Assembly: GCF_029814825.1 (NCBI RefSeq)
Contig: NZ_CP122379.1
Location: 1,054,001-1,118,000, forward strand
DNA from: Aequorivita marisscotiae
Lineage (GTDB): Bacteria; Bacteroidota; Bacteroidia; Flavobacteriales; Flavobacteriaceae
DNA: 64,000 nucleotides
Direction of reading: 5' to 3'
A program made the position numbers and the translations under genes. This document shows positions 43,834 to 52,984 of the stretch, piece after piece (the first letter of the stretch is position 1; the number at the start of each line of letters is the position of its first letter). The notes under the pieces are model-generated. The model was not told where the DNA came from. It saw only the letters and a program-made list of their open reading frames with translations, and did not search any database.

Positions 43834-44061
43834 TTATGGATTTTCGTCGAAGGTGTAAGTTACTTCGGTATTTTCATTAAAATCTTTCAATTTGCGTAGC
43901 CAATAAATAAAGGCTGCCGCACCAATAAGTAAAAATATCCAAGAAACTATATTTGCCAACCACCAACTATCGAGCTCTAACTTCATTAAAGCGTCGTAGG
44001 GTATAAATAGAAAATCTTCAAAAAGGGAAGCTATTCCTTCCCAAAAACCTTTCCAAGTCAT
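43834..44061 (-). CDS. Small membrane protein, DUF6341-like
   Basis: A 75-residue protein with one strong membrane helix (SWWLANIVSWIFLLIGAAAF) and acidic ends. It resembles the flavobacterial family I know as DUF6341, commonly found near purD; this assignment is from memory and moderate. It is encoded on the minus strand, 3 bp from the convergent purD stop, and is divergent from the next membrane-protein gene. Role unknown. Confidence 0.65.
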   Translation of the reverse strand: MTWKGFWEGIASLFEDFLFIPYDALMKLELDSWWLANIVSWIFLLIGAAAFIYWLRKLKDFNENTEVTYTFDENP

Positions 44062-44102
44062 ATCTTTAATCTTTAAGAGACAAAAATATAAAATAACACC
44101 CT

Positions 44103-45056
44103 ATGCTAACAAGCTTTTTTGGAAAATCTAACCCAATAAACTATTTAATTCTCGGTGTTTTTATAATTGCTGGGTATTTGTATGCCGAAATTTCGGCGAA
44201 TGCTATAGCTTTTTCCATTTCAGAGGTTTTTTTTCATTTACTCTTTATGCTCATTAGTGGGCTGGCCATGTTGCTTTTGGACTTTATAATCCGGAAAAAT
44301 CAATTAACTAAAAACAATACGTACGCTATTCTTTTCTTTACTTGTTTTATGCTAATGCTACCTGTAATTTTTCTTCAGCATAAAATAATATTTGCCAATG
44401 CCTTTTTACTGCTAGCCCTGCGAAGAATTATGAGCTTGCGGAGCGATCGGAATTCGTCTAAAAAAATATTGGACGCCAGTCTGTGGATAACCATAGCGGC
44501 TCTGTTCTATTTTTGGAGCCTGTTGTTTTTTATTCCTCTTTGGATTGCGATCGTTCAAAAACCTAATAGCAATTACAAGCAATTATTGATCCCTTTTACA
44601 GGTTTTCTGGCCGTAGTACTTTTGAACACGGCCTATCAATTGTTGTTTAATAATTCAATTGGATGGCTCTATACTTGGAAAGAAGAAATACGTTTTAATT
44701 TTTCAGCTTATAATTCAGTTTCAATATTAATTCCGGTCACTATTATTTCAGCATTTTATATTTGGACTGGCTTTTATCGCGTTTTAAAGATTCCGGCATT
44801 GCCATTAAAAGAAAAACCAAATTTTATCCTACTGTTATATGTTAGTCTTACCACACTTTTCGTAGCGCTGGGCGCGCCCGATAAAACGGGTGCCGAGGTA
44901 CTTTTTGTTCTAGCTCCGGTTTCAATTATATGCGCTAATTATATTGAAAGTTCATTTAAGGACAGGAATCGAAGAAACGACGCCTCGGAGTTTTGGTTTA
45001 AGGAAATTATGTTGTGGATGGTTGTAATCTTGCCCGTTATATTTTTGTTTTTATGA
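44103..45056 (+). CDS. Polytopic membrane protein, DUF6427-like
   Basis: A 317-residue protein with about eight to nine predicted membrane helices and no cleavable signal; layout like the flavobacterial DUF6427 family (assignment from memory). A short cytoplasmic loop contains LALRRIMSLRSDRNSSKKIL. No catalytic motifs are recognised. Its TGA stop overlaps the ATG of the following endonuclease-like gene (ATGA), so the restriction-modification genes are translated in coupling with it. Confidence 0.65.
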   Translation: MLTSFFGKSNPINYLILGVFIIAGYLYAEISANAIAFSISEVFFHLLFMLISGLAMLLLDFIIRKNQLTKNNTYAILFFTCFMLMLPVIFLQHKIIFANAFLLLALRRIMSLRSDRNSSKKILDASLWITIAALFYFWSLLFFIPLWIAIVQKPNSNYKQLLIPFTGFLAVVLLNTAYQLLFNNSIGWLYTWKEEIRFNFSAYNSVSILIPVTIISAFYIWTGFYRVLKIPALPLKEKPNFILLLYVSLTTLFVALGAPDKTGAEVLFVLAPVSIICANYIESSFKDRNRRNDASEFWFKEIMLWMVVILPVIFLFL

Positions 45057-45694
45057 AATTAATTCTTTCAAATATTGAAAAAGAACTTAAAAAAAGACAG
45101 GCTTTTTCCTATAAATGGTTTCAAAGGCAAAACGATGTTTGGGACAGTTACACAAACTTTATATACCGAACAGACAATTGGAACGCTCTAATTCGGAAAA
45201 TTGCTGATGTGGCCGACACCCAGAAGTTAAACAAACAGCATATTTTTCAATATGCCGCCAATCGCTGGTACAACTTTTGGAGCGCTCGAGCGGTAGAGCA
45301 AATTTTTAATGAAATAGAAGGTGTAGAATCGGTGGCGGATTGCAAAGATTCAGAAAAGGATTTTTACCTCTTCGGAATTCCTTTTGATCATAAAACATCG
45401 GTCTTCCCAAAACAATTTGGCAAAACTTTTAACTATGCCAAAACGCATAAACACGAACTTATTTCGTGGCTCTATAAAAATCAAAGCACCCAAAAAAGAC
45501 ATCATTTTAAAAACCGACTTTTTATTGTTGTTTATAATGAAACCGGGGAGCACTGGAAATTAAAAGCTGAAATTTCACTGCTTAAAAATGCCATTCAAAA
45601 ATATGTTGATTCTTTCCGGCCGGAGCAACTTCATTCCTTTACTTTTGTAGGCGAACAGAAAACTTTTAGCGATATTATCTGGGTTTCTCAATGA
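45053..45694 (+). CDS. Putative type II restriction endonuclease
   Basis: A 213-residue protein I do not recognise by family; function is inferred from context and one motif. It is coupled by ATGA overlaps to the membrane gene upstream and to a DNA adenine methylase downstream, the usual partner arrangement. KDFYLFGIPFDHKTSVFPK contains D103, then D112-x-K114, consistent with a PD-(D/E)XK nuclease core (Asp, short hairpin, Asp-x-Lys). The N-terminal half is helical and aromatic-rich (KWFQRQNDVWDSYTNF). The ATG at 45053 is chosen since the earlier in-frame ATG lies well inside the preceding gene. Confidence 0.6.
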   Translation: MKLILSNIEKELKKRQAFSYKWFQRQNDVWDSYTNFIYRTDNWNALIRKIADVADTQKLNKQHIFQYAANRWYNFWSARAVEQIFNEIEGVESVADCKDSEKDFYLFGIPFDHKTSVFPKQFGKTFNYAKTHKHELISWLYKNQSTQKRHHFKNRLFIVVYNETGEHWKLKAEISLLKNAIQKYVDSFRPEQLHSFTFVGEQKTFSDIIWVSQ

Positions 45695-46710
45695 ACTACA
45701 TAGGCTCCAAACACAAACTCTCCAGTTTCATATTTGAAACAGTTACCGAAACCTGCGGAAATGACCTTCATAATAAAACATTCTGCGACCTATTCGCGGG
45801 TACGGGTATCGTAGGCCGAAATTTTAAACCCCACGTAAAACAAATTATCGCAAACGATGTGGAGTATTACAGTTTTGTGTTAAACCGAAATTATATCGGC
45901 AATCATATAGTTTTCAATTACGAAGGATTTATAAATGAATTGAATCTTCTAAAAGGCGAAAAAGGCTTCATTTTCCAAAATTATTCCGAAGGTGGAAAAG
46001 CCGGCAGAAACTACTTCACAACAGAAAATGGGCAAAAAATTGACGCTGTTCGTATTGAAATTGAGAAATGGAAAGAATCTTCAAAAATTACTGAAGATCA
46101 ATATTTCTTTTTGCTCGCTTCATTATTAGAAAGTGCCGATAAAGTGGCGAATACGGCTTCGGTTTACGGGGCGTATTTAAAACACATTAAAAAATCGGCA
46201 GCAAAAACGATGATAATTCAACCTGCAATGACAAAAAAGGATCTGTTTTCCAAAGTATTGCCCTTTCAAAAAAACCAAATTTTCCAAAAGGATGCCAACC
46301 AACTTATCAAGGAAATTAAAGGCGATATTCTATATTTAGACCCGCCGTACAACGCGCGTCAATACGGCGCCAACTATCATTTGCTAAATACTATCGCAAA
46401 ATATGATACCTTTGTGCCAAAGGGGAAAACTGGCTTGCGCGATTACTACAAAAGTGATTGGTGCAAAACAGGCGAAGTGCTAAAAAGTTTTGAAGAATTG
46501 ATTGAGAACGCACAATTTCAATATATTTTCCTGAGTTACAATAACGAAGGATTAATGAGTCAAAAAGAAGTGCAAGCGGTTATGGAACGGTTCGGAAAAT
46601 ATACTTTGAAAACCAAAAAATACCAACGTTTTAAAGCCGATAAAACCGAAAACCGAAACCACAAGGCCACAGCAACTTTTGAATATTTGCATATTTTAGA
46701 AAAATCATAA
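45691..46710 (+). CDS. DNA adenine N6-methyltransferase (D12/alpha class)
   Basis: Methylates adenine in a specific site, protecting DNA from the partner nuclease. Motif X-like MNYIGSKHKLSSFI opens the protein, motif I is CDLFAGTGIVGRNF, and motif IV is LYLDPPYNARQYGANYHLLN (D217-Y220). The RQYxxNYH extension is typical of FokI-type D12 methylases. A target-recognition region lies between motifs I and IV. 339 residues. It overlaps the endonuclease-like gene by 4 bp (ATGA). The recognition site cannot be read from sequence. Confidence 0.92.
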   Translation: MNYIGSKHKLSSFIFETVTETCGNDLHNKTFCDLFAGTGIVGRNFKPHVKQIIANDVEYYSFVLNRNYIGNHIVFNYEGFINELNLLKGEKGFIFQNYSEGGKAGRNYFTTENGQKIDAVRIEIEKWKESSKITEDQYFFLLASLLESADKVANTASVYGAYLKHIKKSAAKTMIIQPAMTKKDLFSKVLPFQKNQIFQKDANQLIKEIKGDILYLDPPYNARQYGANYHLLNTIAKYDTFVPKGKTGLRDYYKSDWCKTGEVLKSFEELIENAQFQYIFLSYNNEGLMSQKEVQAVMERFGKYTLKTKKYQRFKADKTENRNHKATATFEYLHILEKS

Positions 46711-46716
46711 TCCAAA

Positions 46717-46745
46717 TGTCAGGTTGAGTGCAGTCGCAACCTACT
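46717..46745. repeat. Partial flavobacterial palindromic repeat (half copy)
   Basis: CAGGTTGAGTGCAGTCGCAA resembles one arm of the unit found at 5599-5669 (GAGCGCAGTCGAGA), with two or three changes. No second arm is present. It lies 27 bp before the DUF4254 start. Confidence 0.5.
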
Positions 46746-46771
46746 TAAGATTTCAAAATAAAAATAAAACT

Positions 46772-47380
46772 ATGTTTTCAGACAAAGCCAATAAAATTTT
46801 TGCAGAAGTTATCGAAAAATATCACGAAATAAATACCGTGGATCAACCATTTAATAATCCGTACGATAAAGACAACCAGTTAATTGAACATTTACTCTAC
46901 AGAAAGTGTTGGATAGATACCGTACAGTGGCATTATGAAGATATTATCCGCGATCCAAATATTGACCCAGTAGGGGCCTTAAAATTAAAACGCCAAATTG
47001 ATGCCTCCAATCAAGATCGTACAGATATGGTGGAGTATATTGACAGCTACTTTCTTGAAAAATTCAAGGATGTTAAGGTGAAGGAGAACGCAACGATTAA
47101 TACCGAGAGCCCTGCTTGGGGAATTGATAGACTTTCAATTTTAGCCCTAAAAGTTTATCATATGAATGAAGAAGCAACGCGTACAGATGCTTCACAAGAG
47201 CATTTAATGGCCTGCAAAGCCAAACTAAATATACTGCTAGAACAGCGTGTAGATTTAAGTACTGCAATTAACCAATTGTTGGATGATATTGCCCACGGCA
47301 GAAAGTATATGAAAGTCTATAAGCAAATGAAAATGTATAATGACGATGAGCTAAACCCAGTGCTTCGCGGAAAAAAATAG
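46772..47380 (+). CDS. DUF4254 family protein
   Basis: A 202-residue helical cytoplasmic protein. The opening MFSDKANKIFAEVIEKYHE and the repeated DIIRDP, LKLKRQIDASNQDRTDMVEY segment identify the DUF4254 family, which in Bacteroidetes sits next to glycosyltransferase family 9 genes, as here. Function unknown, probably linked to lipopolysaccharide assembly. The ATG at 46772 is used because the reading frame upstream crosses a palindromic repeat. Confidence 0.85.
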   Translation: MFSDKANKIFAEVIEKYHEINTVDQPFNNPYDKDNQLIEHLLYRKCWIDTVQWHYEDIIRDPNIDPVGALKLKRQIDASNQDRTDMVEYIDSYFLEKFKDVKVKENATINTESPAWGIDRLSILALKVYHMNEEATRTDASQEHLMACKAKLNILLEQRVDLSTAINQLLDDIAHGRKYMKVYKQMKMYNDDELNPVLRGKK

Positions 47381-47390
47381 TATTATTTTA

Positions 47391-47425
47391 AACCTCACAG
47401 GTTTTCAAAACCTGTGAGGTTTTTC
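47391..47425 (+). terminator. Terminator-like palindrome between DUF4254 and GT9 genes
   Basis: Perfect 15-bp arms (AACCTCACAGGTTTT, 47391-47405, and 47407-47421) around one C, ending in five T. It resembles the 27-bp palindromes near 9.9-10.7 kb in layout but not in outer sequence. Confidence 0.65.
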
Positions 47426-47434
47426 AAATCCCAA

Positions 47435-48469
47435 ATGGCTAAACCCACCCACATACTGGTAATCCGCCTCTCTGCAATGGGCGATGTGGCTATGACGGTT
47501 CCCGTAATTGGCATTTTGGCGCAAACCTATCCCGATGTAAAGATAACGGTGGTTTCCCGTCCGTTTTTTAAACCTTTTTTTAAAGATATTCCGAATCTTA
47601 ATTTTTTAGAAGCCGATGTTTATGGTGAACATAAACGTCTCGGATTGCTAAAACTGGCTAAAGAAGCTCAGGAGTTTGGCGTTGATTCTGTGGCAGATCT
47701 TCACAATGTAATTCGTTCAAAAATAATAACGAAATATTTAAAATTGAAAGGGCTTAAAACTGCAACAATCAAAAAGGGAAGAGCAGAAAAAAAAGCATTA
47801 ATTTCTGCCAAAGGGAAAAATATTTCGCAATTAAAAACTACCCATCAGCGCTATGCTGATGTTTTTGGGAATCTTGGTTTTCCAATCGATTTAAAAAACT
47901 TTTGTGCACCCGATAGAAAGCCATTAATTCCCAAATTGAATGGGCTTATAGGTGTGGAGCCGAAAAAATTGATTGGTATTGCGCCCTTTGCGGCTTATGA
48001 TAGTAAAATGTATCCTTTGAATTTAATGGCAGAAGTACTTCGCGAATTAGACAAAAAGGACATGTACCGAATTTTTCTATTTGGCGGAGGAAAAAGGGAA
48101 GTAAAGCAACTTCAGCAGCTTGAAAATCCATTTACAAATGTTACCAATGTAGCCGGAAAAATCACCTTTGAAGAAGAACTCACCTTAATTTCAAATTTAG
48201 ATTTAATGCTTTCCATGGACAGCGGCAATGGGCATTTAGCGGCAATGTACGGGGTGCCGGTGGTAACACTTTGGGGCGTAACACATCCGTATGCGGGCTT
48301 TGTGCCTTTTAATCAGCCAGCTCAAAATCAATTGCTTGCTAACCGTGAAAAATTTCCGTTGATTCCTACTTCAATCTATGGCAATAAATTTCCGAAGGAA
48401 TATAAAAATGCTATGCAGACTATTTCACCAAAAACAATAGTAGAAAAGATTTTTGATTTGCTTAAATAA
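47435..48469 (+). CDS. Glycosyltransferase family 9 (heptosyltransferase-like)
   Basis: Adds a heptose or related sugar to the lipopolysaccharide core. HILVIRLSAMGDVAMTVPVI at the N-terminus carries the GD motif of GT9, SVADLHNVIRSKI follows, and SMDSGNGHLAAMYGVPVVTL with WGVTHPYAGFVPF is the nucleotide-sugar site. 344 residues. The ATG at 47435 is taken because an earlier GTG lies within the palindrome. It is co-oriented with the DUF4254 gene, but the hairpin between them may lower or separate its expression. Confidence 0.92.
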   Translation: MAKPTHILVIRLSAMGDVAMTVPVIGILAQTYPDVKITVVSRPFFKPFFKDIPNLNFLEADVYGEHKRLGLLKLAKEAQEFGVDSVADLHNVIRSKIITKYLKLKGLKTATIKKGRAEKKALISAKGKNISQLKTTHQRYADVFGNLGFPIDLKNFCAPDRKPLIPKLNGLIGVEPKKLIGIAPFAAYDSKMYPLNLMAEVLRELDKKDMYRIFLFGGGKREVKQLQQLENPFTNVTNVAGKITFEEELTLISNLDLMLSMDSGNGHLAAMYGVPVVTLWGVTHPYAGFVPFNQPAQNQLLANREKFPLIPTSIYGNKFPKEYKNAMQTISPKTIVEKIFDLLK

Positions 48470-48562
48470 ATTGCATTTAACTTCTGGATTCCAAAAAACT
48501 TAAAAATCCTTGTAATTCGCTTTCAACCATTGTAAAATCTTACCATTTGGGAGGATAGCGGT

Positions 48563-49603
48563 TTACACATCGTCGTAATCTACCACGATTTTTGGCGTAG
48601 TGGGATGGGCTTGGCAAGTAAGTATTAATCCGTCTGCGATTTCAGATTCGGTGAGAATTTGGTTTTTTCGCATTTCGGCCTTTCCTTCTTTTAATCGAGC
48701 TATACACGTACTGCAAATACCACCTTGACAGGAATACGGAGGATCTAATCCTTCGTCTAATGCGGCTTCAAGTATAGATTTTGTTTGTGGCATATCAAAA
48801 ATCTCTTCTTCATCATCAAGAATTACGGTAATGCTCGAATTGCCGTCATGCTTTTCAACCAGCAATCCTTTTTCGGCAGTTGAAAAAAGTTCGTGATGAA
48901 TTTGTTTTGAGTTAATGCCGTTATGCTTTAATGTGGCGGAAACTTCATCTATCATCTCTTCGGGCCCACATAAGTAAAATGCTTCAAAAGTAGTCTGATT
49001 GTATTTATTTTTCAGAAAAAAGTTAACGATAGCCCGGTCAATTCTACCAAATTTAGCATTTTCTTCTTCTTTTCTACTAAAAACAAATTCGGTTGAAAAA
49101 CGTTTTGGAAATTGTTTCTGAAGATCCAAAATCTCGTTGTAGAACATGGCCTCTTCAATATTTTGATTGCCGTAAATTAAAAGAAAATTGCTCTGGGGCA
49201 TTTCTTCCAATGTGCTTTTTATTAATGAAAGTACTGGGGTAATTCCGCTTCCGGCAGCAAAAGCTACATAATTTTTTAAATTAGGCTCCAGAATAAATTT
49301 TCCTGTTGGTGGCATTACCTGTAAAGTGTCACCAGCTTTTAATTTTGAATTAGCATACGCAGAAAAAGCACCCTTTTCTACCTTTTTCACCCCAACTTTT
49401 AAAATGCCACTTTTTGGTGAAGAGCAGATAGAGTAGGCGCGCCTAAGCTCTTTTCCGTCTTTGTTGTATTTTATTGTAATATATTGACCGGCCTTAAAAG
49501 CAAAGGTGTCTTTTAGTTTTTCGGGAATAGTAAAGGCAATAGAAACGGAATTTGGGGTTTCTTTTTTTACTTCGGAAACAGTAAGCGTATGAGAGTCGCT
49601 CAT
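48563..49603 (-). CDS. NAD(P)H-dependent 2Fe-2S oxidoreductase, PaaE-like
   Basis: A 346-residue electron-transfer flavoprotein. Order: FAD-binding barrel (RRAYSICSSPKSG, residues about 50-60), NAD(P) domain (AFAAGSGITPVLSLIKS, YLCGPEEMIDEVS) and a plant-type 2Fe-2S ferredoxin domain (PPYSCQGGICSTC, with a fourth Cys in LILTCQAH). This is the arrangement of the phenylacetyl-CoA epoxidase reductase PaaE and related reductases. No paa genes are near, so the electron acceptor is unknown. The ATG at 49603 is chosen because a promoter box ends 19 bp before it; the ATG at 49642 lies upstream of that box. Confidence 0.9.
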   Translation of the reverse strand: MSDSHTLTVSEVKKETPNSVSIAFTIPEKLKDTFAFKAGQYITIKYNKDGKELRRAYSICSSPKSGILKVGVKKVEKGAFSAYANSKLKAGDTLQVMPPTGKFILEPNLKNYVAFAAGSGITPVLSLIKSTLEEMPQSNFLLIYGNQNIEEAMFYNEILDLQKQFPKRFSTEFVFSRKEEENAKFGRIDRAIVNFFLKNKYNQTTFEAFYLCGPEEMIDEVSATLKHNGINSKQIHHELFSTAEKGLLVEKHDGNSSITVILDDEEEIFDMPQTKSILEAALDEGLDPPYSCQGGICSTCIARLKEGKAEMRKNQILTESEIADGLILTCQAHPTTPKIVVDYDDV

Positions 49604-49621
49604 AATCGTATATTTTTTCTG

Positions 49622-49650
49622 CAAAAGTACAAAGGAAATCAAGGAAACAA
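49622..49650 (-). promoter_or_regulatory. Promoter of the PaaE-like reductase gene
   Basis: On the minus strand TTG (49648-49650) and TACTTTTG (49622-49629) are 18 bp apart, a full match to the Bacteroidetes pattern, with the ATG 19 bp downstream of the box. Confidence 0.65.
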
Positions 49651-49885
49651 AGCTTCAGCCGCTTTAATATGTAGCATTTTTTTCGGTGTTTCCTTAAGTA
49701 GATATTAAAAAGAAATGTATTTTTACCGCTCTATAGCGATTCTACATACTAAAATAGAACCTTTTAAGTTACAATAACATATAAACTGAATACATTTTGA
49801 AAAGAGCCGGCACACATTTTTTTACACAACCAAAATAATGTTTAGCGGCAAATTCAATCATTCAATTATAGCATATAAAATATAG

Positions 49886-52438
49886 ATGAAAGGCACATAT
49901 AAACTTACCTTATTTATTCTCGCTGTTATTTTTTTAGCGGCGTGTTCTCGTAAAAAAAATACCTTTTTAAGCCGAAATATTCAAGCGGTTACTACGGAAT
50001 ACAATACCCTGTATAATGGCGAAATGGCTTTTGAAGACGCTAAAGACCAATTGGCATATGGATTTCGCGATAATTTTTGGGAGATACTTCCTGTAGAACG
50101 TATAGATGTTGTAGAAGCTGAGGTAAAAGTCAAGGCGCCTGGCGCCAATAAACAGAACAGCGGAGGTTTTAACCGAGCTGAGGAGAAAGCTACTAAAGCA
50201 ATTCAAAAACATTCCATGTACATAGACGGCAAGGAGTATAACCCGCAGATAGACGAGGCTTATATGTTACTAGGGAAGGCCCGTTACTACGATGGTCGTT
50301 TTATTCCTGCATTAGATGCTTTCAATTTTATTTTAGATCGTTATCCCACCAGCAATAATATAAACGTGGCTAAGGTTTGGAAGGCTAAAACCAACATTCG
50401 TTTAAAAAATGAAGAATTTGCCATAGAGAACCTCAAAAAAATGTTTGAGCAGGCTGAACTTACTGAAGAAGAAACTGCAGAAGGCGCAGCAATGATGGCG
50501 CAGGCCTTTATAAATTTAGATTCGTTACAGCCCGCGCTAGACTACATTAAAATTGCGACAGATAATGTAAAAGACAATGAGCTAAAAGGCAGATACACTT
50601 TTATAAAAGGACAGTTATACAATCGTTTGGGTGCAAAAGACAGCGCTAATATAGCTTTTGAAGAAGTTATAGAGATGAATAGAAAAACTTCAAGAATCTA
50701 TATGATTAACGCCTATTTGGAAAGAGGTAAAAATTTCGATTATGAAAAAGGAGATCGCACCGCATTTTTAGAGCTTTTGCAAGACCTTGAAAAAAACCGC
50801 GAAAACCGTCCGTTTTTAGATAAAATCTACAATCAGTTCGGAGATTATTATTACAATAGCGACAGTATTGCAACGGCAGTAAAATATTACAATAAATCTA
50901 TTAAGGCTTTTAAGCAGGACAGAATTCTTCAATCTGTAAATTACCAAACCCTGGCCCTAATAAATTTTGATGCGGCAGAATATAAAAATGCCGGTGCTTA
51001 TTACGATAGTACGCTCACATTTCTGGAGGAAAACAGCCGCCAGTGGCGCCGTGTAAAAAAGAAGCGCGAAAATTTGGACGATGTAATAAAATACGAAGAA
51101 ATTGCCACTGCAAACGACAGTATTCTAAGGTTAACAAAAATGAGCGAGGCAGAACAGCTTGCGTTTTTTACTGAATATACAACTAGACTAAAGGAACAAG
51201 CTATCAAAGATTCCTTGGAAGCCATAAAAATTGAAGAAAAAATAGCCAATAAGGAATTCTACGAAAAAGGAAAAACCACGGCAGGTCCGAACAAAGGAAG
51301 CACCTTCTATTTTTACAATACTTCTACCGTAGCATACGGAAAAGGAGAATTTAGAAAAATATGGGGCAATCGCAATTTAGAGGATAATTGGAGGCTATCG
51401 AGTAAAAGAAGCTCTTTAATTACGCAGGATGAGGAGATAGTTGCCGAAACGCCAATTGCCGAGAACGAACTTTACCAGCCTCAGTCTTATATTGCTAAAA
51501 TTCCCACAGAGCAAAAAGTAATTGATAGTTTGGCAAAAGATAGAAACTTTGCGTATTACCAATTAGGCTTGATTTACAAAGAAAAATTTAAAGAATACAA
51601 TCTTGCCGCAAACAGACTTGAAAAATTACTTTCTTACAATCCTGAAGAGCGTTTGGTGGTTCCGGCAAAATATAATCTGGTGAAGATTTACGAAATTTTG
51701 GAGAACCCTTCCGCAGCAGATAAATACAAAAATGATGTATTGACCAATCACGCCGATACACGCTATGCAGAAATACTCCGCAATCCAAATTCGCAATTAC
51801 CTACGGACGAATCCAGTCCTGAATTTAAGTACAAACAGTTGTATAAAGAATTTGAAGCATCTAAATATGCCGATGTAATTAACAAAGCAGATAATTATAT
51901 TATAGTGTATAACGGCAATGATATCGTACCTAAATTTGAACTATTGAAAGCAACCGCCATAGGCCGTCAACAAGGATTTGAGGCATATAAAAAAGCATTG
52001 AATTTTGTTTCGCTAAACTACCCTAATAGCGAAGAAGGAAAGCAAGCGCAGCTAATTTACAGCAATACATTGCCTCTTTTAGCAGAAAAGGATTTTGTAA
52101 CTGAAGAGGAATCCGATAGTTGGAAGCTTGTTTACAAATTTAGCAATGAAGAAGCCGAGGCCGCACAACAACTAAAAGATAAACTTGAAAAGGCCATAAA
52201 AGATTACCACTATACAAATATGGTAACCTCAATTGATTATTACACCCCGCAGACAAATTTTGTAATTGTGCACGGACTAAATACAAAACTGGGTGCCAAG
52301 GGCTTTGGCGACATTCTAAAAGAAAAGAAAGAATATAAAGTAAAACATAAATTCTTTGAAATTTCTACACCGAATTATAAAATCATTCAAATCCATAAAA
52401 ACTTGGACGAATATTTACAAGGTGAAGAGGCCGAGTAA
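49886..52438 (+). CDS. sprE: SprE-like gliding motility / type IX secretion lipoprotein with TPR repeats
   Basis: SprE (PorW in Porphyromonas) is an outer-membrane-associated lipoprotein needed for type IX secretion and gliding. Signal MKGTYKLTLFILAVIFLAAC with the lipobox Cys at 20. NIQAVTTEYNTLYNGEMAFE and the many TPR-type helix pairs from about residue 110 to 380 and 560 to 760 match the family; the central part is Lys/Glu-rich. 850 residues agrees with SprE (about 850-880). Followed 54 bp later by a bactofilin gene and then the ATP synthase genes, an order I recall from flavobacteria. Confidence 0.9.
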   Translation: MKGTYKLTLFILAVIFLAACSRKKNTFLSRNIQAVTTEYNTLYNGEMAFEDAKDQLAYGFRDNFWEILPVERIDVVEAEVKVKAPGANKQNSGGFNRAEEKATKAIQKHSMYIDGKEYNPQIDEAYMLLGKARYYDGRFIPALDAFNFILDRYPTSNNINVAKVWKAKTNIRLKNEEFAIENLKKMFEQAELTEEETAEGAAMMAQAFINLDSLQPALDYIKIATDNVKDNELKGRYTFIKGQLYNRLGAKDSANIAFEEVIEMNRKTSRIYMINAYLERGKNFDYEKGDRTAFLELLQDLEKNRENRPFLDKIYNQFGDYYYNSDSIATAVKYYNKSIKAFKQDRILQSVNYQTLALINFDAAEYKNAGAYYDSTLTFLEENSRQWRRVKKKRENLDDVIKYEEIATANDSILRLTKMSEAEQLAFFTEYTTRLKEQAIKDSLEAIKIEEKIANKEFYEKGKTTAGPNKGSTFYFYNTSTVAYGKGEFRKIWGNRNLEDNWRLSSKRSSLITQDEEIVAETPIAENELYQPQSYIAKIPTEQKVIDSLAKDRNFAYYQLGLIYKEKFKEYNLAANRLEKLLSYNPEERLVVPAKYNLVKIYEILENPSAADKYKNDVLTNHADTRYAEILRNPNSQLPTDESSPEFKYKQLYKEFEASKYADVINKADNYIIVYNGNDIVPKFELLKATAIGRQQGFEAYKKALNFVSLNYPNSEEGKQAQLIYSNTLPLLAEKDFVTEEESDSWKLVYKFSNEEAEAAQQLKDKLEKAIKDYHYTNMVTSIDYYTPQTNFVIVHGLNTKLGAKGFGDILKEKKEYKVKHKFFEISTPNYKIIQIHKNLDEYLQGEEAE

Positions 52439-52492
52439 TATTTTTAAAGCAATCAGAACAACAGTATAGAAATTATATAAATACAACCTATT

Positions 52493-52960
52493 ATGTTTTC
52501 CGACAAAAAAGAAAAACGAATAAATGCCGAACCTGGTTCGGCCCAAAATAGAATCAATGAAGGAACCAAGTTAAAAGGCGATGTTTCCTCATCTGGGTTT
52601 TTTAGAATTGATGGCTCAATTGATGGTAACGTTAATACACCGTCTAAGGTAGTCTTGGGAAAGGCAGGGGTTATAATAGGAACCCTTACTTGCGAAAATG
52701 CAGATATTGAAGGTAAATTTGAAGGAACATTGCAGGTTTCGGGAACACTTACTTTAAGAGCTTCGGCAGTAATTGAAGGCGATGTAACAGTGGGTAAATT
52801 ATCTGTTGAACCTGGCGCTACATTAAATGCATCCTGTGTAATGCAGGGGGGTAAAGCTAAAACTGTAACAGCTATTAATCAGTCAAATTCAAATTCAGAG
52901 AATTCTAAAGCGAATCTTTTTGACCGTCAATCTCAGATCAAAAAAGTAGCAGATTCTTAA
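52493..52960 (+). CDS. Bactofilin
   Basis: A polymer-forming cytoskeletal protein of 155 residues. The beta-helix core (about residues 25-115) is built of six-residue-type repeats such as KLKGDVSSSGFFRIDGSIDG and VEPGATLNASCVMQ, with flexible charged ends. Bactofilins polymerise without nucleotides and position envelope-synthesis proteins. Located between sprE and the ATP synthase operon; a functional link with SprE is only a guess. Confidence 0.93.
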   Translation: MFSDKKEKRINAEPGSAQNRINEGTKLKGDVSSSGFFRIDGSIDGNVNTPSKVVLGKAGVIIGTLTCENADIEGKFEGTLQVSGTLTLRASAVIEGDVTVGKLSVEPGATLNASCVMQGGKAKTVTAINQSNSNSENSKANLFDRQSQIKKVADS

Positions 52961-52984
52961 GAATGAACATAATCTATTTTGCGC

